A DNA stretch of 64,000 bases from Pycnopodia helianthoides (Eukaryota > Echinodermata > Asteroidea > Forcipulatida > Asteriidae): assembly GCA_032158295.1 (NCBI GenBank), contig CM063255.1:1039501-1103500 (forward strand). Direction: 5' to 3'. A program made the translations under genes and the position numbers. Of this stretch, positions 29,001 to 35,000 are shown in pieces (position 1 is the first letter of the stretch; every line of letters starts with the position of its first letter). A model generated the notes under the pieces. It was not told where the DNA came from and made no database searches. It saw only the letters and a list, made by a program, of their open reading frames with translations.

Positions 29001-32000
29001 GTTCCTGATCCGACAGTTCGGGGGAGACCGTGGGGTGAACAGTCTCCTCTACTTTGTGTAGGGAAGGGGGATCATTGTCTGAAGCTATTTCATCTTCCTC
29101 ATCGATGGGAACATCGGGCACTACCTCACGGGTGTCGAGTAACTCTGTCCTGGTCACTCTTCGGGATTTTCCAGTGCCATCAGCTAACTGAACTTCATAC
29201 ACATTCTCCTGTGGGCGTGACATTACTCGGTAGGGGGTTGGCTTCCAGTAGTCTGCAATTTTGCACCTCCCTTGCGGGTGGTTTCGAAGGAGAACACGGG
29301 TTCCGATGGCAATGCCCTTATCATTTACTCTCTCGTCACTTCGTTTAGCTCTGGCATCGCTCTTCTCCTTCATCCTATTCAATGCAGTGTTTGCAGCATC
29401 TCTCAACTTCTGCTGGTGTTGCTGAACCCATGGTTCCAGGCCTGCTGCTTGTTGGGCATCATCCTTCAATAGTCCAAGTACTAAGTCGATCGGTAGGGTC
29501 GGCTCTTGTCCCATAAAGACTAAGAATGGAGACAACCCAGTCGAAGAGTGGGGGGTACAGTTGTACACAAGTTCTTGTAGATGGTCTGGCCAGCGCTTCT
29601 TCTTATCTGCTGGGAGGGTGCGTAGCCTATCATGCAGGGTGCGATTAAACCGCTCACATTGCCCGTTGCCCTGTGGGTGATATGCGGTTGTTCTGCTTTT
29701 GGTGATTCCATACAAGGAACACAGGTCACGGACGAGCTGCGATTCAAAATTCCGTCCTTGATCGCTGTGGATGCGCCGGGGAATTCCATATTTTGTGAAC
29801 CACTCTTTTACTAAGATCTTTGCAACTGTGGTCGACTTCTGGTCTCGACATGGCACGGCTTGTACCATCTTACTGAAGACGTCTGTCATCACGAGGATGT
29901 TCTCTCTGCCGTCCGTTGAACGTTCCAGAATGGTGAAGTCGATGGCCAATATATCAAGCGGCTTCTCTGCTAGCAGTGTTCCCATTGTTGGCCGTACTTT
30001 TGGAATTGGTCTCTTGGCTACCGTGCATCGCTCGCATTTCTTGCACCATTTTTCTACATCTGTTGCCATTCCAGGCCAGAAGCATCTTCTTCGAATTAGT
30101 GCTAGTGTACGCTCTTGTCCCTGGTGGCCAGCCTGGTTATGAAGGGCATCTAAAAGAGTAGGTCGCAGTTCTTCCGGAAGGAGAAGCTGATTGAAGTTAC
30201 CCTCTAGTGGGTCATGGTACTTCACGCTTAAAACGCCATCTTTCTCTATTACTCGGTTCCACCTTCGAAGCAGAGTCCTCACCTCCTTGCACTCGCGTGA
30301 CATATGCCTGGGCAGCGGTTTCTCCCCAAAACTCCAAGAATCTGCCAATCACCTTGTCCTTTTTCTGTAAGACACTGATCTCCTTCGCAGAGTAGCCAGG
30401 GAAGGTGTCTAGGGATGTTGGGACGTCCATTGTATGCAAAGAGCGAACACCACCCTAAGGTTTGCAGGTTGGCTTCATGAAGAGATGTAGACTGAGCAGG
30501 GTCTTGCAGCGTCTCCTCTGCTGCGACATCACTATACTGTCGACTAAGTGCATCAGCATTGGCATTTGCCCTCCCGGAGCGGTACTTGATTTGGAAGTCG
30601 AACTGCGCCAGCTGGCTAGCCCATCTCATTTCCGTAGCTCCCAGCTTTGCGGTCTTCAAATAAGAGAGAGGATTGTTGTCTGTATAGACGGTGAATGATG
30701 CACCCAGCAGATAGTCGCGGAACTTTTCGTTACTGCCCACTTGAGGGCAAGCAGCTCCAGCTTCATTGAACTATAATTTGACATGTTCCTCTCTGGCGGT
30801 CTGAGGCTGCGGCTGGCATAGCACAGGACCACTCGTCCTTCCTCTTGGTCCTGGGACAATACAGCTCCTAAGCCATCGAAGGATGCATCGGTCTCTACTA
30901 TGAATGGGCGTGTAAAGTCTGGATAACCGAGGATTGGTGGAGATGTCAACCTAGCCTTCAATTCCTCCATCGCTTTGGTACATTGGGGGCTCCATCGATT
31001 GCAAAACTCTTGCTTCTGTCTGGGGGAGGGACGTCTCCAAGCGGAACCCTTCTTGCACCCTCCTTTAGTGAGAAGAGCATGGAGAGGGGCTGCTATCTGG
31101 CTGAAGTTTTTGACAAATCGACGATAATACCCAGCTAAACCGAGGAAAGAGCGTAGATCTTTCTCACTTTGCGGGAGCTTCCATGAGCCTATGGCCTCTG
31201 TCTTCTGCGGGTCAGTCGCTATCCCTTGAGCTGATACCACGTGGCCTAGGTAGTTACAACAACCCTTGAATAGATGACACTTACTTGGTTTAATTTTGAG
31301 GCCATGGTGCCTAAGGCGCTTCAGGACTGTCTCTAGTCGAAGTAAGTGCTCTTCGAAACTGCTGGAAAACACAAGGATGTCGTCCAGGTATAGAAGTATG
31401 GAATTGTAGTTCAGGTCACCCATGATTACTTCCATCAGACGCTGGAAGGTGGCGGGAGCGTTGCTTAACCCAAATGGCATCCGCAGATATTCGTACAAAC
31501 CCCCAGTACCAGCCCTAAATGCTGTTTTGGGGATGTCTTCCTCTTCGACTGCAACCTGGTGGTAGCCTTGTGCTAGATCTATTGAGCTGAAATACTTGGC
31601 CCCTTTCAAAGAGTCTAGCGCCTCGTCGATGCGTGGAAGAGGATAGGCATCCTTCCTGGTTTTCTCATTGAGCGCCCGGTAGTCAACACAGAGACGGATG
31701 CTCCCATCTTTCTTCATGACAACGACCACTGGAGCTGCATAGGGGCTTGTCGAAGGTCGAATTATTTTCTGCTTCAGCAGCTTTTGCAGGTGTGCTTTTA
31801 CTCCCGTCATCTGATGTGGTGGGACTCTGCGATATGGCACACAGATGGGTTGGTCGTCTTTGGTTGGGATTCTATGTTTCACCGCTGTTGTGAAACCAAG
31901 ATCTTCTTCTGACTGACAAAAGGCATCTTGGTACTTCCTCAACAGTGCCGTCAGCTGCCTCCGTTGCTCTGGGTCTATTGGAGAATCACCCAAGTGCACA

Positions 32001-35000
32001 TCAAAAGGTAGCGGTCCCTCATCTGGTGGTTCTACTGTCGTGCAGTTGGTGTGGGCTTCGCGCCTATCTCCGAGGTCGATCAGAATGCTGTCCCTGGTCT
32101 CTTGGATTGTGCACTCCTCTGACTGGAGTACCTTTGCCTGGCTAACCATCCCGATGCGACTCTTTGGATGGATCCACACGTCCTCCTCACCAACGTTAAC
32201 AACCTTCGCAGAGACAAGTCCCCCCTGCACGGGTGAATACGTGTCCACTACAGCTATGTTTCTTGGGAGGTTCCCAGTGGTGTCGTGAATGGCCTGGACA
32301 AGTACCTCTGTAGACCCTCGCGTTACTTGTCTAGTGGTGCAGGTAAGCACCTTACTGCTCCGGGCAGGTACACAAACAGGAACTCTTCCACCAAGCTTCG
32401 CGAATCCTGTTGGTGTACTTGTCCGCTCCTCTATCTCATATGCAAGCAGAGCATTAGCCCAAGGTGTGGCCTCCGCAAGGGGGCTAGAAGCAAGATATCC
32501 TCTGCCGAATCTTTCTTTAAGTGCTTCCCTCAACTCTCGGAACACATTGCAGCCTAGCAAGCCTGTAGGTTGGGCGCTGTTTGCTCCTGACGACTTTGAC
32601 ACCAATACTCCGACACGGCCAAGCTGGATCCCAAGGATGTCCAAATCAAGCTCCGTGTAGCCGGCGTAAGGAAGTTCCTCACCATTCGCTGCCAATACTT
32701 TTAGCCACTTTGTGACGTCTTGGAGCGCAGGTCGTCCGGATGACAGCTCTCTGAATATAGTCTCTGGTAGGACAGTCACTTCACTGCCAGTGTCGAGGAT
32801 AAAGCGTACCTGATGACCCAGAATGGGAATTGTAACCTCAGGACTCTTCGCCACTGCCCTACCAAAGACTTCCTCTCTACTCCAACCTGTTGAGCCAGCT
32901 CCTCTTCCCTCCAGTGTCTGACTCATTACAGTGGAGGGTTGGCGTTTGGGTCTTGCATTGGGTTTATTCCTGATGGGGTGGATGATGGCACGAAGGGTGG
33001 GGCTTGTGTCCAGTTGCGGTCTTGTGGGGTGGACGTCTGTCTATGACCTGGTGACCTTGTCTGAGGTCCACTGCGGCACATCCTGGCCAGATGACCAACC
33101 TTGCCGCACGAGTAGCACACTGGGCCGGTCCTCCTCTGCGGCATTTCGGGTCTCTGTGTCAGCTGGGTGACTTGCTGGCACAGCTCCTCGAGGGTGTCGT
33201 GCGTTGCCTTTAGCTGTGCAGTGTGCATGTCAAGTTGCATTTGCACAGCATCCTTCTCAGTCGGCTTGGCCCTAGCAGCTCTGGCCTCCGCAACTGGGGG
33301 TGGTGGGGGACTCTCCCACGACAGCACCTTGTTCCTCAGGTCTGCAAACTCGATTGAGGGGTTCTCCTGAAGAAATCTCCGAACCTCCCTTCGGAGGGCA
33401 GGGTCTGTAAGGCCGGAAGAGAACTTCTCTGCGAGGATAGAATCTTTCTCATCCAGTAGGGGGCTATCTGGAGAGGCAATTTCCACCCTCCGCAGGAGAC
33501 GCATCAATTGAAGAGAGAACTCCTGTATGGATTCTCCCCCTCGTTGTCTCCTTCCATAAAAATCCTCCCACCGAGTGGATGGAGTCTCATGGCAGGTGTA
33601 CGTCTTGAGGACTCGTTCGATTATCCTGCTCGAACTCGCCCTCTCAGCCGGTGGACAGAGTCGGATTTCGTCCCGAGCGGCCCTGTCAAGTGGTCCATAC
33701 CAATTGGGCTCCTTCGGTATCGAGAGATCCTTCGTGATCCTCCTCATGTCTTCCGCCCACTCCAGTACCTCCGGATCTTTGTCAGTGGAGGGACGACCAG
33801 CCAACTTTGTGCCTCTATCTCTCGGGACAACCACCACTCGTGATGTCTTTTGAATTTGACCCATCTTATAGGCTTCTTTTTCCAACTCCATCTCCTTTAA
33901 GCGAGCGGTGAGCTCCTTAAGCTGGCTCTCCACAGCCTCCATACCTGCAGATCGCCGTGTATAACAACCCTTTTTTGTGTTTACTTTATCTCTCTTGTAT
34001 CCTGTCTACGACGCTTGTGACACAGTGACTTCTTTTTACAAGAGATTTTAATGCAACTAAAAAAAGGGTTGATACAGAGGACGATCTACAGGTGAAACAT
34101 AGCAATCATCGCAGAAAAACCACTTGACTCTTTAACTCTCAGTATTACAGCAGGACATGTCCACCTCACAGTGGGGTGAGTGGGAAAAGTGTGGAAGTGC
34201 CCGTCAGTGCTGGGCACTGGGTACTGGACAACTCCAATTACACTGCACCTGATTGTTGCTAGGCAACATCAGTACTTAAAGGGGCAATGCACTAAAGGTG
34301 CCTGGTCACACATAGAAAACTGCTTATTAAGCAGTCTGTAAGCAGTCGTAAGCATATCTACTGCTGTGACTGCTTAACTAGGCAGTCCATTGGAATTATT
34401 AAGCAGTCTGTAAGCTGTTGGTTACACAGAGTGCTTTAATAAGCAGTCCAAAAGTAGTCATTCGAAGTCAAAGGCATTTTCATAGGCAGTCATGAGTTTT
34501 TTGTTGGAATTAGTTAGTCAAGAAATCCACAACTTTTTCATCTAAGCAGTCGAAGGCTCATTCTAAAAAGTTTGAAGAAATGAAGGCTTAGGGGGCCTTG
34601 CAAAGAGTGTAACTTGACACTGTCCATTGCACAACACTTCCTGTGTTTGAATTCCAACTGGCACTCATATTGGAAGTTCAATGGCTACTGGAAGCACTGC
34701 TTGTGTTGAAGGTGTTGGTGTTTATGCTTCTATATCACAATTAGGTAAAAAAAAAACCACTTGCAAGCACTGGAAGTTATATTCTATACTCAGTGGACAT
34801 TAAACAAGACAATAGAGAAACAAACATGACAGAACATGGACGTTTGAAGAGAATTAGTAAGGATATAACAAATGGTAAGCTTTTTTCTGCTGTATAGGCC
34901 CTACACTATGTATGACCATGGATGGTATGACTTGTAATAGTAATACAGTCTGTGTACATCAACATCACTTTGTTTTTGTCAACATATCGGAGCATGGAGG

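Larger units (their letters stand above)
27668..34310 (-). mobile_element. Ty3/gypsy LTR retrotransposon, full length, frames broken
   Basis: The two LTRs (27668-27961 and 34016-34310) begin TGTGAC and end GTCACA, flanked by CATA on both sides as target duplication. From the right LTR leftwards the order is gag, protease, reverse transcriptase, RNase H and integrase, which is the Ty3/gypsy order. A purine run (GCAGAGGAGAG on the minus strand) beside the left LTR fits a polypurine tract. I see no TGG-type primer-binding site beside the right LTR. It lies in intron 1 of the transporter gene, in the same orientation. Confidence 0.95.

Noticed and set aside
34016..34020. Primer-binding site beside the 5' LTR
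   Set aside because: The bases after the LTR (AGCGTCGTAGACAGG) lack the usual TGG start, so I could not assign a primer tRNA.
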